A DNA stretch of 64,000 nucleotides from DASTFP01 sp963816855 (GTDB lineage Bacteria; Verrucomicrobiota; Verrucomicrobiia; Chthoniobacterales; Terrimicrobiaceae): assembly GCA_963816855.1 (NCBI GenBank), contig CAWFMA010000009.1, forward strand, positions 1 to 64,000. Reading direction: 5' to 3'. Below are positions 27,745 to 35,685 of the stretch, piece after piece. The notes under the pieces were generated by a model. It saw only the letters and a list, made by a program, of their open reading frames with translations. It had not been told where the DNA came from and did no database searches. Both the position numbers and the translations under genes were made by a program. The first letter of the stretch is position 1. Every line of letters begins with the position of its first letter.

Positions 27745-27815
27745 AGCGGGTAGCGAGAATCGAACTCGCATGGCCTGCTTGGAAGGCAGGAACTTTACCA
27801 TTAAGCTATACCCGC
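27745..27815 (-). tRNA. tRNA-Gly (anticodon TCC)
   Basis: The reverse strand begins GCGGGTATAGCTTAATGG and ends TTCGATTCTCGCTACCCGCT. The acceptor arms GCGGGTA/TACCCGC pair perfectly with discriminator T. The anticodon arm is CCTGC-CTTCCAA-GCAGG with TCC at its centre. The T-arm has GTTCGATTC. CCA is not encoded (ATCC follows). The 3' end faces the accessory half of the window. Confidence 0.93.
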
Positions 27816-27867
27816 GAACTGTCGGGAAAGGTATGCGCCGGATTCTGATTCCGTCAACGGCTATTCG

Positions 27868-28314
27868 TTATCCCACCTGCGGCAAAAGGTTGACGCTGAT
27901 CGCGCGATCCATGGAAAGATAGCCTCCTCCGGTGATCATCAGCGAAAGCCCGGTAGCGATCAAAAGAATTTGAGTTTCGAATGCGTCGAACGTCGTGCCG
28001 CCATGAACGAAGATCAAAACACTCCCCAACGTCACAACGGCAAGCGCCGCAAGCCGTGTAAAAAGTCCAAAGAACAGGGCGAGACACACGGCGATCTCGG
28101 AGGCAAAAAGCAAGACCACCACAGCATAAGGGAGATCGTAGCCCTCCGCGCTCATCCAAAGTGTGGTTGTCTTGTTCCAACCCGACCCGCCGAACCAGCC
28201 GAAAACATCCTGCATGCCATGGTAGAAAAAAATCGCCGCCAGGGCTAACCGCAGAAAAAAAGGCGCAAAACTTCCCAGCGTGGCAAAGAAGGAATAGACG
28301 GGATTGTTTGACAC
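27868..28314 (-). CDS. DoxX-family membrane protein
   Basis: A protein of 148 residues with four hydrophobic segments. The family pattern is visible in FFLRLALAAIFFYHGMQDVF near the N-terminus and LASEIAVCLALFFGLFTRLA-like sequence in the middle (FASEIAVCLALFFGLFTRLA). DoxX proteins are inner-membrane proteins linked to redox or sulfur handling; the exact role here is unknown. It lies 52 bp from the tRNA-Gly gene on the same strand. Confidence 0.82.
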   Translation of the reverse strand: MSNNPVYSFFATLGSFAPFFLRLALAAIFFYHGMQDVFGWFGGSGWNKTTTLWMSAEGYDLPYAVVVLLFASEIAVCLALFFGLFTRLAALAVVTLGSVLIFVHGGTTFDAFETQILLIATGLSLMITGGGYLSMDRAISVNLLPQVG

Positions 28315-28421
28315 GGCGCGGACGCTAGCAAGCCGCGCCGGCCGCGAAAAGCAAAAGAGTCGCCTGTCGCGGCTCCCGCTCCAGCTCGATCCAACGGAGC
28401 TACTCGACCAGGTTTCGGGGT

Positions 28422-28734
28422 GCTAGGCGACTGTTAAAAAACCCACGCATGTCACGCGCGAGCTTTTGGGGCCGATATCGGTGGAGGAACGAAGGAGCAT
28501 CCCCATGAGGGGCTGTGACTGAGGAACGAAGCCGAGAGACGCCCCAAAGAGTTCGCGCCCTCCGGGTTGCGCCAATTTTCGGCCCTCGCGGCGTCGCCAA
28601 GCTTCTCCGTAGCGCCACGGCTTGCGGGGAAATGGGGACCCCGCAACCCCATCAAGCCTGCGCTTGGCTCCTTGCGATCTTCCGAAAATTGACCGCACCG
28701 TGGCATACGCGGGTTTCTCAACAGTCTCCTAGGC
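28422..28734 (-). repeat. Structured inverted-repeat element (MITE-like or non-coding RNA)
   Basis: The left arm at 28424-28451 and right arm at 28705-28732 match over ~28 bp as an inverted repeat: TAGG-GACTGTT-A-AAACCC-CG-ATG on one strand, 5 differences. Four of the five differences are A/G or C/T and would be G-U pairs in a minus-strand RNA. Inside are further pairings: CGCGCGAGCTTTTGGGG (28455-28471) with CCCCAAAGAGTTCGCGC (28542-28558); CAATTTTCGG (28573-28582) with CCGAAAATTG (28682-28691); and a GCGGGG/CCCCGC hairpin (28624-28645). GAGGAACGAAG occurs twice (28484, 28521). No plausible protein is encoded. Confidence 0.7.
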
Positions 28735-28875
28735 AACGAGCGAGGCAGCGCGGTCGCTTGCGTCGCGCGCTTGGCTTTCCGAGGCATAGCATCGGTTGCA
28801 GATACATCCTCCCTGCCCTACGAATTCTCGAAACAAGGCGAGCCGGGGTGCCGGAATTCCCTTCCCCCGAATCCT

Positions 28876-29424
28876 CTATTTCGGATTGCTTCCTTTCGTT
28901 TCGCGAAACACGAGGGCTTCCGAATTCAGGCAATATCGGAGATTGGTCGGTGGAGGCCCGTCAGGGAAGACATGCCCCAGATGCCCACCACAACGGGCGC
29001 ATCGAATTTCCGTGCGCACCATGCCATAACTCTTGTCCGTGATCTCGAGCACATTCTCCCGCGCAAACGGTTCGAAAAAGCTCGGCCAGCCGGTGCCCGA
29101 ATGGAACTTTGCGTTGGAGGAGAACAGAGGGAGATCGCAGCCCGCGCAGAAATAGATCCCCGTCTTTTTATTGTCCAGCAAGGTGCCACAAAAGGGCTGC
29201 TCGGTTCCCTCGCTCCGCAATATGCGAAATCGCTCTGGCCCGAGATCCTTCCGCCATTCCTCTTCCGACTTTTTGACGGTCGGCACCTTCTCGGGGGGAA
29301 GAGGCGAATTATCCGGCCCGAGCAAGCGAACGGTCACTTCGTCCGGCAGTTCGCCGGCAAGAGCAGTTTTCATAGTTGCGCTGAAAAATACGGAAAAAAG
29401 GCAAATCGCGGTGGCGACTTTCAT
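28876..29424 (-). CDS. msrB: Peptide methionine-(R)-S-oxide reductase, exported
   Basis: A protein of 182 residues from ATG 29424. An N-terminal hydrophobic signal (ATAICLFSVFFSATMKTALA) predicts export, so it would repair oxidised methionine in envelope proteins. The SelR domain carries the zinc ligands YFCAGCDLPLF and RCARCGGHLGHVFPDG. The catalytic Cys lies in LRYCLNSEALVF, followed by a conserved Phe. Length and order match periplasmic MsrB. It is divergent from plsY with 59 bp between starts. Confidence 0.93.
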   Translation of the reverse strand: MKVATAICLFSVFFSATMKTALAGELPDEVTVRLLGPDNSPLPPEKVPTVKKSEEEWRKDLGPERFRILRSEGTEQPFCGTLLDNKKTGIYFCAGCDLPLFSSNAKFHSGTGWPSFFEPFARENVLEITDKSYGMVRTEIRCARCGGHLGHVFPDGPPPTNLRYCLNSEALVFRETKGSNPK

Positions 29425-29483
29425 AGGAAAAGGTGCATGATTTTTTCTTGAGAGCAATCTCTGTTCATCTTCATTACCCTGCC

Positions 29484-30125
29484 ATGCTGACTTTCGGTCT
29501 TGCAGTAGCTGTCGGAGCCTACTTGATCGGATCCATTCCGAGCGGCTTCCTGATTGGTCGCATTAAGGGCGTCGATCTGCGCGAAGTCGGCAGCGGAAAT
29601 ATCGGAGCGACCAATGCTCTTCGTGTGCTCGGCAAGAAATGGGGCTACATGGTCTTCGCCGCGGATTTTCTTAAAGGCTTCTTCGCGGTGGCAATCACCC
29701 TGGCGGCGACGAGCATTCTGGAACTTCCTGATGCCATCCTGGCTGGAATCATCGCGGGAATCTTCGCCATGATCGGGCACATCTTCCCGGTTTGGCTCGG
29801 TTTCAAGGGAGGAAAGGGCATTGCGACAGCAGGAGGAATCATGCTCGGTCTGTTCCCCATCGTCGTCTTTCTGGTTGGGATTTTGGTCTGGTTTGCTCTT
29901 TTCTACGGCACGCGTTACGTGTCCGTCGCCTCGATTGGCGCGGCCCTGTCGCTACCGGTTTCCAGCGCGGTATTGATGCTGTTCGGACTTTGTGACTGGC
30001 GTCTGGTGGTCATCGCCGCAACGATGTGCGCCCTGGCGATCTGGCGGCACAAATCCAACATCGAGCGACTTGTTGCGGGAACCGAGAAAAAATTCGAGAA
30101 ACGGCGTCCGACTTCAACGGCCTGA
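29484..30125 (+). CDS. plsY: Acyl-phosphate:glycerol-3-phosphate acyltransferase PlsY
   Basis: A protein of 213 residues with five membrane segments. The three cytoplasmic signature motifs are present: SGNIGATNALRVLGKKWG (motif 1), FKGGKGIATAGG (motif 2), and a C-terminal WRHKSNIERLVAGTEKKF (motif 3). It makes lysophosphatidate from acyl phosphate and glycerol-3-phosphate in the inner membrane. ATG 29484 is chosen because the family starts just before the first membrane segment. The following gene makes its substrate glycerol-3-phosphate; the pair forms an operon. Confidence 0.95.
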   Translation: MLTFGLAVAVGAYLIGSIPSGFLIGRIKGVDLREVGSGNIGATNALRVLGKKWGYMVFAADFLKGFFAVAITLAATSILELPDAILAGIIAGIFAMIGHIFPVWLGFKGGKGIATAGGIMLGLFPIVVFLVGILVWFALFYGTRYVSVASIGAALSLPVSSAVLMLFGLCDWRLVVIAATMCALAIWRHKSNIERLVAGTEKKFEKRRPTSTA

Positions 30126-30131
30126 GAATTC

Positions 30132-31139
30132 ATGCACAAGAAAATAAGTGTCATTGGAGCCGGGGGCTGGGGAACGGCTCTTGCCCTTCTTCTGGCTGAG
30201 AATCGCGCGCAGGTTCGGCTTTGGGCGCACAATCCCGCCGTTGCCGAAGAGTTGGTTTCAAGCCGAACCAACGGGACCTATTTGCCCGGAGTGCGGCTGG
30301 CTCCCAATATCTACGCCACCGGAAAGCTTGCCGATGCCCTTGATGCGGAGTTGGCACTGATCGTTACGCCCTCGAAGGCGATCCGCGAGGTGGCTCTCCA
30401 AATCGCCCAACTGAATCCGGATTCCCGGATGGTATTCGTCAGCTGTACGAAAGGGATCGAGCACGATACTGGGAAGCTTATGAGTCAGGTGCTCGAGGAG
30501 TGCCTGCCGCAAAATCGAATCGCCGTTTTGTCGGGTCCGAATCACGCCGTGGAAGTCGCGCAGCGGATTCCGGCGGCCGGCGTGATCGGCTCGGCCCATC
30601 CCGAACTGCTCGATCCTTTGCAAAAGACCTTTTCTCTCCCAACTTTCCGCGCTTACACAAGCGATGACGTCACAGGCATCCAGCTTGGGGGGGCGCTGAA
30701 GAATGTTTTCGCCATAAGCGCCGGCGTTTCGGACGGTTTCAACATGGGTGACAATGCCAAGGCGGGTCTGGTGACGCGCGCCTTGGCGGAAATGATGCGC
30801 CTTGGGGTGGTCATGGGAGGGCGCCGCGAAACCTTTTTCGGTCTGAGCGGAGTCGGAGACCTTATGGTGACCTGTTTCAGCCGTCACAGCAGGAATCGGA
30901 AGGTTGGAGAGCGGCTCGGCAGGGGAGAGTCTCCGGCGCAGATCCAGTCGTCGATGCAAATGGTGGCCGAGGGAATTCCCACGGCGCTGAGCGCCTGGCA
31001 GTGCGCCAGCAAACTTGGGGTGGAAGCGCCAATTACCTCCGAGGTTCACGCGGTCCTATACCTAGGCAAGCCGCCGCACGAAGCGATGTGGGAATTGCTG
31101 GGCCGGCCTCCGCGGGCGGAAGCTGAGACCATTTCCTGA
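30132..31139 (+). CDS. gpsA: Glycerol-3-phosphate dehydrogenase [NAD(P)+]
   Basis: A protein of 335 residues, 6 nt after plsY. The Rossmann motif IGAGGWGTALALLLA is at the N-terminus. ALKNVFAISAGVSDGFNMGD contains the catalytic Lys. GLVTRALAEMMRLGVVMGG and FFGLSGVGDLMVTCFSRHSR are the family's substrate-binding blocks. It reduces dihydroxyacetone phosphate to the backbone used by PlsY. Confidence 0.97.
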   Translation: MHKKISVIGAGGWGTALALLLAENRAQVRLWAHNPAVAEELVSSRTNGTYLPGVRLAPNIYATGKLADALDAELALIVTPSKAIREVALQIAQLNPDSRMVFVSCTKGIEHDTGKLMSQVLEECLPQNRIAVLSGPNHAVEVAQRIPAAGVIGSAHPELLDPLQKTFSLPTFRAYTSDDVTGIQLGGALKNVFAISAGVSDGFNMGDNAKAGLVTRALAEMMRLGVVMGGRRETFFGLSGVGDLMVTCFSRHSRNRKVGERLGRGESPAQIQSSMQMVAEGIPTALSAWQCASKLGVEAPITSEVHAVLYLGKPPHEAMWELLGRPPRAEAETIS

Positions 31140-31218
31140 TTCGTCCCGCATCGCGTCGCGAAGAATCTCGTTGCTTTTGCCGGTGGAATCGGCCTTATGA
31201 GAACCTAGCGATGCTCTC

Positions 31219-31545
31219 ATGAAACTGCGTCCCGTTCATCGAATCCCTCTCCTGCTCTTCGGTTGTTTCCTTTCCATGGCGGTCAACGGCCTTGCCGGCA
31301 CGTTCAGCGGCAAGGTTTCCGATCTTGACGCGGGAAACGGCTATCTGACCGTGACGAGTCGAGCGGATCAAACCACGCAGACGTTCAGGGTGATCGCAGA
31401 AACGGTTATTGTGAGTTCGGGTGGCCAGCCCGGCCAGCTTCTCGACCTGATCGAGGGCACGCTCGTGGCCGTTGATCCCGATCCGGGGGACGGAAAACTT
31501 GCGGCGAAGATCACGGTCCTGCCAAGCGCTCAAGAGCCGCCGTGA
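31219..31545 (+). CDS. Small secreted hypothetical protein
   Basis: A protein of 108 residues with a clear signal peptide (LLLFGCFLSMAVNGLAGTF). The mature domain of about 80 residues is beta-rich (FSGKVSDLDAGNGYLTVTSR, TFRVIAETVIVSSGG) and resembles OB-like periplasmic DUF5666-type proteins. No function is assigned. Confidence 0.6.
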   Translation: MKLRPVHRIPLLLFGCFLSMAVNGLAGTFSGKVSDLDAGNGYLTVTSRADQTTQTFRVIAETVIVSSGGQPGQLLDLIEGTLVAVDPDPGDGKLAAKITVLPSAQEPP

Positions 31546-31629
31546 CCCTCTCCGTCCAAGGCTCTGCGATTTACTGGACCTTCCCGCTTGCTCCGGCGAA
31601 CTCGTCGTTCGCATGACCCGCCAAACAAG

Positions 31630-31720
31630 TTCCGGGCGTCTCGCCCGGCCCGGGAATCGCCTGGGCGATCCTCTTCTTAGTGGGCGCTCGCAAGAGGCCG
31701 GGTCCTGGGCGATTCCCTCG
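31630..31720. repeat. Inverted-repeat-rich spacer upstream of nth
   Basis: A hairpin CCGGGCG-TCT-CGCCCGG (31632-31648) is followed by a longer imperfect stem with GGGAATCGCC (31652-31661) pairing to GGCGATTCCC (31708-31717) and CCTCTT pairing to AAGAGG inside it. It could be a transcript end for the preceding gene or a structured leader. Confidence 0.45.
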
Positions 31721-31832
31721 CGCCAACTCTCCGCCTCCCTTAAGCGTGTCAAGCCTTCGGCGGCCGCCCGTGCATTCCCAGGGATCCGGGACGATCCGCT
31801 TTCAAACCCGCCCTTCCGGAGTCGAATGGCAC

Positions 31833-32486
31833 ATGACTCGCGTTGAAAGAAGCCACGAGTTGGCAAGCCGTTTCCCCCGAATCTATCCGGACGCGCACTG
31901 TGAACTGGACTTTCGGGATCCTCTGGAGCTTCTCGTCGCCACCATTCTTTCGGCGCAGTGCACCGACAAGCGTGTCAATATCGTCACCAAGCAGCTCTTC
32001 GAACGCTGCAAGAGCGCGAAAGATTACGAGGAGATTTCTCAGGACGAGCTGGAACAAATCATCCGCTCAACCGGCTTTTATCGGAACAAGGCGAAGAGCA
32101 TTCGTGAGATGGCCAGGAGGCTCGTCGTCGATCACCACGGACGGGTGCCCGACTCCCTTGAGGCACTCACCACCCTGCCCGGGGTGGGACGCAAAACCGC
32201 CAACGTCGTTTTGGGAAACGCTTTCGGCATCGAGGAAGGCGTCGTGGTGGACACGCACGTTACGCGCGTCGCCGCGCGCCTTGGTCTCACGAACCAGTCC
32301 GATCCGGGAAAGATCGAGGAGGATTTGATGAAGTTGTTTCCCCACAAAGATTGGACTCTGCTCAGCCATTGGCTGATCTGGCACGGCCGGCGGCGCTGCT
32401 TTGCGCGAAGGCCGGACTGCGTCCACTGCGAACTCCTGGACATCTGTCCAACCGGCGCGAAACTTCTCAAGGTTAAGTCTTCCTAA
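31833..32486 (+). CDS. nth: Endonuclease III (DNA glycosylase/AP lyase)
   Basis: A protein of 217 residues from ATG 31833, chosen to match the family length. The helix-hairpin-helix is LTTLPGVGRKTANVVLGNAF; the catalytic Lys (GVGRKTA) and Asp (VVDTHVTRVAARLGL) are present. The [4Fe-4S] ligands are C-x6-C-x2-C-x5-C in CFARRPDCVHCELLDIC. It removes oxidised pyrimidines in base-excision repair. Confidence 0.96.
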   Translation: MTRVERSHELASRFPRIYPDAHCELDFRDPLELLVATILSAQCTDKRVNIVTKQLFERCKSAKDYEEISQDELEQIIRSTGFYRNKAKSIREMARRLVVDHHGRVPDSLEALTTLPGVGRKTANVVLGNAFGIEEGVVVDTHVTRVAARLGLTNQSDPGKIEEDLMKLFPHKDWTLLSHWLIWHGRRRCFARRPDCVHCELLDICPTGAKLLKVKSS

Positions 32487-32527
32487 CTCCCGAGACATTC
32501 CGCGGGCCGCCGGAAATTCGAACTCCT

Positions 32528-33010
32528 TCAGGCGACGATTTCGACCGGCGTGCCTTCGGCGATTTCCTCAAAGCACTCGGCAATGTCGGCGTTGCTCATG
32601 CGTATGCAGCCATGGCTGACAGGAGTTCCCAACAGCGCTTCCTGGTTCGTGCCGTGGATGTAGATAAAGCGATCCTTGGTGTTCGCGTTCGTCTCCTCCA
32701 CCCCCTCGAGCCAAAGAACGCGCGTAAGAATGAGGTCTTCTCCCCCTCCCTGCGACGCGATCTCGCCGGTGGGAATGCGGCTTTTGAAGACCATGCCCAT
32801 GGGAGCTCCCGCACCGATTTTCTTCCAGACCGCAAAAGACCCGAGCGGCGTCTTGTTGCTTCCGACGTCAAAGCCGAGGCCGAACTTGGAAGTCGAAACC
32901 GGATAGGACTTGAACAGCCTGCCTTCCTTGAGCAGATCCAGTCGCTGACGCAAGGCGTCGATCCGAAGCTGCAATGGAACGTGGACAACTCTAGGCGCGA
33001 TGTTTATCAT
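32528..33010 (-). CDS. L,D-transpeptidase (YkuD domain)
   Basis: A protein of 160 residues from ATG 33010. The YkuD catalytic region IYIHGTNQEALLGTPVSHGC ends in the nucleophilic Cys of SHGCIRM, with the upstream His in place. There is no signal peptide or LysM domain, so it is a minimal enzyme; members cross-link peptidoglycan or attach proteins to it, and export would need a non-obvious route. Its start is only 16 bp from the divergent asd start. It converges with nth. Confidence 0.88.
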   Translation of the reverse strand: MINIAPRVVHVPLQLRIDALRQRLDLLKEGRLFKSYPVSTSKFGLGFDVGSNKTPLGSFAVWKKIGAGAPMGMVFKSRIPTGEIASQGGGEDLILTRVLWLEGVEETNANTKDRFIYIHGTNQEALLGTPVSHGCIRMSNADIAECFEEIAEGTPVEIVA

Positions 33011-33026
33011 TGATTCCTCTTTCCTT

Positions 33027-34031
33027 ATGTCCCGACAATATCGAGTCGCAATCGTTGGCGCAACTGGCGCGGTAGGCATCGAAATTCTCCACGTCATGGA
33101 GCGGCGGAAGTTTCCGGCCGCATCGGTCAAACTCCTGGCCTCCGCGCGATCCGCCGGCAAAACGTTCAAATTCCGCGGCGAGGAGCTGGCCTCCCAGACA
33201 TTGGGAGTAAACTCCTTCGAGGATATCGATCTGGCATTTTTCAGCGCGGGCGCCGCGATTTCACGGGAATACGCAGAGATCGCGGTGCAGTGCGGAGCGG
33301 TCGTCATCGACAATTCGTCGGCTTTTCGAATGCAGGAAGAGACGCCACTGGTGATTCCCGAGATCAACGGCGCCGATGTGGCACACCATCGGGGGATAAT
33401 CGCCAATCCAAACTGCACGACCGCAATCACGTTGATGGCGCTCTATCCCTTGCATCACAAATTCCACGTGAAAAGGATCTTTGCCTGCAGTTACCAGGCT
33501 GTTTCGGGAGCCGGCGCGCGAGCCATCGAGGAATTGCGGCAGCAATCGAAGGCGGCTGCAGCCGGCAAAGCGGTCGAGCGCGAAGTTTTCCCGCACCAGA
33601 TCGCCTTCAACGTCATTCCGCAAGTGGATGCCTTCCTGCCGACCGGCTATACGAAGGAGGAGATGAAGGTGCAGAATGAAGGGAGGCGGATCATGCATTT
33701 GCCGAACTTCAGGGCCTCGGTGACTTGCGCCCGAGTGCCTGTGTTCCGAGCGCACTCGGTTGCGGTAAGCGCCGAGTTTCAAGATCGAGTCACCCTCTTT
33801 GAAGCCCGGGAGGCCCTCACGAGCTTTCGGGGCGTCGAATTGTGCGATGATCCGACGGACAACGTCTACCCGATGCCGCTTGACTATGCGGGGGAAGACG
33901 TTTGCGCCGTGGGACGACTGCGTCTCGATTCCGCGCTGGACAACGGTCTGGCGTTTTGGGTCTGCGGCGACCAACTGCTCAAGGGCGCAGCGCTGAACGC
34001 CGTGCAGATCGCAGAGATTTTGCCGAGCTAA
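33027..34031 (+). CDS. asd: Aspartate-semialdehyde dehydrogenase
   Basis: A protein of 334 residues from ATG 33027. The NADP-binding start is VAIVGATGAVGIEIL; the catalytic Cys lies in NPNCTTAITLMALYPLH and the catalytic His in HLPNFRASVTCARVPVFRAH. It makes aspartate semialdehyde for lysine, diaminopimelate, threonine and methionine. The neighbouring L,D-transpeptidase acts on diaminopimelate-containing wall, a thematic match. Confidence 0.96.
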   Translation: MSRQYRVAIVGATGAVGIEILHVMERRKFPAASVKLLASARSAGKTFKFRGEELASQTLGVNSFEDIDLAFFSAGAAISREYAEIAVQCGAVVIDNSSAFRMQEETPLVIPEINGADVAHHRGIIANPNCTTAITLMALYPLHHKFHVKRIFACSYQAVSGAGARAIEELRQQSKAAAAGKAVEREVFPHQIAFNVIPQVDAFLPTGYTKEEMKVQNEGRRIMHLPNFRASVTCARVPVFRAHSVAVSAEFQDRVTLFEAREALTSFRGVELCDDPTDNVYPMPLDYAGEDVCAVGRLRLDSALDNGLAFWVCGDQLLKGAALNAVQIAEILPS

Positions 34032-34090
34032 TTCCGCGAGTTTTCCTACCGTCGCGACGCGCGCGGTTCAGATGAACGTATGGTTTTGGG

Positions 34091-35665
34091 ATGAAAGCGC
34101 GTCTTTTCGCCCTCCTTGCAATCTCGGCGATCGCTGGTTGCGGACCGGTCGCCAAGCGGGCCGATCTGATCTTTGTGAACGGAGCCGAACCTGAGACGCT
34201 CGATCCGTCCATCATTACCGGCCAGCCGGAAGGGCGGATCGTCAACGCGCTCTTCGAAGGCCTGACCACGTTTGACTCTCGAGGCAAATCAGGGCCGGGC
34301 GCGGCCGAGTCCTGGAGGGTCTCCGAAGATGGCAAAGTCTATATATTCAAGATCCGGCCCGACGCAAAGTGGAGCGACGGCCGTCCGCTGACCGCGCGCG
34401 ATTTTGTTGAATCGTGGAAGCGAACTCTCTCTCCGGAAACGGCTGCCAGTTACAACTATCAGCTCTTCTACCTGAGGAATGCCCAAGCCTTTTCCGAGGG
34501 AAAGATCACTGATTTTTCCCAAGTGGGAGTCAAGGCGCTCGACGAGCGGACTCTCGAGGTCACCCTGGAGAATCCCACGCCATTTTTTCTCGATCTCTGC
34601 GCCACGCCTCCCTTGCAGCCGGTGCCCATGGATCGCATACGCCAATTTGGTGACGACTGGGTAAAGCCGGGGCGGGTCGTGAGCAACGGCGCCTACACGC
34701 TCGAAGACTGGAGGATCAACGATAAAATTCGCCTCCGCAAGAATCCTTACTATTGGAACGCCAGCAAGGTCGCCCTGGAAACCATCGAGGCGCTGCCGAT
34801 CAGCGTCGCGACGGTGGCTTTCAACTTCTTTGCGGGCGGGCTTGCCGACCTGATAGTCGACAAGAACTTGACACCCAGCGCGCTTCTTGACGAGTTGAAG
34901 AAAAGCCCGAACTTTCATTCCGCTCCATTTCTGGGCATTTATTTTCTGCGCTTCGACTGCTCCAAGCCGCCATTCAGCGATCCACGCGTGCGCAAGGCTT
35001 TTTCCCTGGCTGTGGACAAGCGCAGAATCGTGGAAAAAATCACCCGGGCCGGCGAGTTGCCGGCCAGCAGCTTCGTGCCGCCGGGCATCGAAGGCTACGC
35101 GTCTCCGGACGGATTGCCTTACGACCCCGAAGAGGCGCGACGGCTTTTGGCGAAAGCCGGGTATCCGCATGGCGAGGGCTTTCCCCTCACCACCTTCCTC
35201 TACAACGAAAGCCAGCAAAATCGTGATATCGCCGTCGAGCTTCAAGCCATGTGGCTTCAGGAACTCGGCGTGAAGGTCAATCTGGCACTCCAGGAGTGGA
35301 AGGTTTACCTCAACTCACTCTCCTCTCTCGACTATGGGATCGCTCGCTCCAGCTGGGTCGGCGACTACCCGGATCCCAACACCTTCCTCGACATGTTCGT
35401 CACCGGCAACGGGAACAATCGGACGGGTTGGAGCAACCCGTCCTACGACCGGTTGATTGCGGACGCCGCCAAAGCCGCCGACCCCGTCAAGCGATTCGAG
35501 CTTCTTCGGCAAGCCGAAGAAATCCTTATCGCGAATCAGGCACCGGTTTGTCCGATTTACTACTATGTGGGCATCCAGCTCTACGATCCTGCCAAGCTCG
35601 GCGGCATCGAGTCGAACGTACTCGACGAACACCCGCTCAAGGCCATTTACCGCAAAGACCGCTGA
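34091..35665 (+). CDS. OppA-type peptide-binding lipoprotein
   Basis: A protein of 524 residues with lipobox SAIAGC (Cys17), so it is anchored to a membrane. The SBP_bac_5 signature is clear: NGAEPETLDPSIITGQPEGR, WRVSEDGKVYIFKIRPDAKW, RPLTARDFVESWKRTL, SSWVGDYPDPNTFLDMFVTG. It captures oligopeptides for an Opp/Dpp-like importer; no permease or ATPase genes are adjacent. It converges with the aminotransferase gene. Confidence 0.92.
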   Translation: MKARLFALLAISAIAGCGPVAKRADLIFVNGAEPETLDPSIITGQPEGRIVNALFEGLTTFDSRGKSGPGAAESWRVSEDGKVYIFKIRPDAKWSDGRPLTARDFVESWKRTLSPETAASYNYQLFYLRNAQAFSEGKITDFSQVGVKALDERTLEVTLENPTPFFLDLCATPPLQPVPMDRIRQFGDDWVKPGRVVSNGAYTLEDWRINDKIRLRKNPYYWNASKVALETIEALPISVATVAFNFFAGGLADLIVDKNLTPSALLDELKKSPNFHSAPFLGIYFLRFDCSKPPFSDPRVRKAFSLAVDKRRIVEKITRAGELPASSFVPPGIEGYASPDGLPYDPEEARRLLAKAGYPHGEGFPLTTFLYNESQQNRDIAVELQAMWLQELGVKVNLALQEWKVYLNSLSSLDYGIARSSWVGDYPDPNTFLDMFVTGNGNNRTGWSNPSYDRLIADAAKAADPVKRFELLRQAEEILIANQAPVCPIYYYVGIQLYDPAKLGGIESNVLDEHPLKAIYRKDR

Positions 35666-35685
35666 TTCGCCCGGGAGGCTCGGGC

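Noticed and set aside
28400..28787. Short ORFs inside the inverted-repeat element
   Set aside because: Overlapping frames on both strands with no motif, lying over strong inverted repeats; structure explains the sequence better than coding.
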